A DNA stretch of 13,548 nucleotides from positions 1 through 13,548 of the forward strand of contig CAMZFU010000029.1 in assembly GCA_947306185.1 (NCBI GenBank), written 5' to 3'. Shown one piece after another: positions 13,047-13,548 of the stretch. The DNA comes from an uncultured Pseudomonadota bacterium. Its GTDB lineage: Bacteria > Pseudomonadota > Alphaproteobacteria > Rs-D84. The stretch's first letter is position 1. Each line of letters opens with the position of its first letter. A model generated the notes under the pieces. That model worked only from the letters and a program-made list of their open reading frames with translations. It was not told where the DNA came from and did not search any database. The position numbers and the translations under genes were made by a program.

Positions 13047-13548
13047 ATGCAAAAACGAAACGAACAATTTATTAGCGAGGCTCTGTGGGCATAACTCCAC
13101 CAAGTTGCTTTTACCATCGTGTCTTTACTGTGCCTATGTGGCAAGGTTTCGGCACAATCCAACGAACAACAGGAAACAGATGGCGAAGCCCCCGCAAAAA
13201 CAGAGGTCAAAGTCGGATTTAACAATATTTCCGCATTTGAACTGCAGAAAGACAAAACAACATTTTTTAATGATTTTATGCCGACATTTAATGCCAGTAT
13301 TAGAAAAGACGGTTTCTATGGAAATGTTTCTGTTGCAGAATTATTGATTATAAATAATGCAAATCTATCAACCCTTAACAACAAATGCCTTTTAGAAATC
13401 GGTACGCATTTTGGACCGGATACTAAATTATTTCTGAAATCTGGTCGTGATGTAACGGAACTTGGCACGGTGTTCCTTAATGGTGTTCCAAATATGAAAT
13501 ATGATACCGAAAAAGATTCATTATTGCTGGCTTGGCGGCGCAAAAAAA
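13047..13548 (+). pseudogene. Exported protein gene interrupted by an in-frame TAA (3' end outside window)
   Basis: ATG 13047 has AAAGGA six bases upstream and a strong promoter. It reads MQKRNEQFISEALWA and then meets TAA at 13092-13094. The same frame stays open after the stop to the end of the window, about 150 codons. It begins LHQVAFTIVSLLCLCGKVSAQS, a hydrophobic signal-peptide core with a VSA-Q cleavage site, followed by a polar secreted-type sequence (NNISAFELQKDKTTFFNDFMP, FYGNVSVAELLIINN, GTHFGPDTKLFLKSGRD, LGTVFLNGVPN). The basic start of the signal peptide lies before the stop and its hydrophobic core after it, so the two halves belong to one protein. A single base change (for example CAA to TAA) explains this. 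A GTG at 13119 could restart translation, but without a ribosome-binding site or basic residues. Family not recognised; envelope or surface location is inferred. It may be a recent pseudogene, a recoded gene or a sequence error. Confidence 0.6.

Noticed and set aside
13092..13094. Genome-wide recoding of TAA as a sense codon
   Set aside because: Several well-defined genes here (dnaA, rpsT, plsY, secretin) end in TAA exactly where their families end.
13105..13347. 80-aa plus-strand open frame as the real gene at the right edge
   Set aside because: It has no ribosome-binding site and unnatural composition; the frame continuing from ATG 13047 holds a signal-peptide core and a secreted-type sequence.
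1..13548. tRNA or rRNA genes, CRISPR array, insertion sequence or prophage
   Set aside because: No cloverleaf-like sequence, no regularly spaced repeats, no transposase or integrase motif and no long terminal inverted repeats were seen.

Overview
The window reads as a piece of an alphaproteobacterial chromosome, AT-rich (roughly 40% G+C by eye). The lineage is inferred from gene content and order. plsY next to dprA, and rpsT near dnaA, are neighbourhoods typical of Alphaproteobacteria. The fast-evolving core proteins and the many small or secreted orphan genes fit a host-associated, reduced-genome alphaproteobacterium, but the exact taxon cannot be read from the sequence. The standard genetic code is in use: both TAA and TGA end genes.

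Layout. 3-155 (+): C-terminal end of a type II topoisomerase B subunit, most like ParE. 221-760 and 849-1277 (+): two orphan genes, the second ending in a hairpin shared with the convergent dnaA. 1320-2600 (-): dnaA, a divergent initiator. 2601-2944: AT-rich dnaA upstream region with a pair of 10-bp palindromes. 2945-3958 (-): dprA. 4046-4909 (-): a secreted glycine-zipper protein with its own promoter, operator-like palindrome and terminator, sitting between dprA and plsY. 4990-5577 (-): plsY, divergent from rpsT (5652-5912, +, GTG start). 5977-6258 (-): small orphan. 6380-9155 (-): a two-gene unit encoding a TcpQ-domain periplasmic protein and a type IVb-pilus-class secretin lipoprotein, bounded by a good sigma70-type promoter and a hairpin terminator. 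9322-11893 (+): a three-gene run of membrane-anchored orphan, sufB and sufC, joined by two ATGA overlaps. 11927-12946 (+): AI-2E/PerM-family permease. 13047-end (+): a gene for an exported protein interrupted by an in-frame TAA after 15 codons.

How the genes work together. The left half holds chromosome maintenance (topoisomerase, DnaA, DprA), phospholipid synthesis (PlsY) and translation (S20). The right half holds Fe-S cluster assembly (SufB scaffold and SufC ATPase, with no sufD, sufS or sufE in view) and an outer-membrane secretin with its partner.

The most interesting points are: a DnaA whose arginine finger and sensor-II arginine are both replaced while the DNA-binding domain is kept; a sufBC pair translationally coupled to an unknown membrane protein and lacking sufD next door; the stand-alone TcpQ-secretin unit; operator-like palindromes upstream of dnaA and of the secreted protein; and the nonsense-interrupted exported protein.
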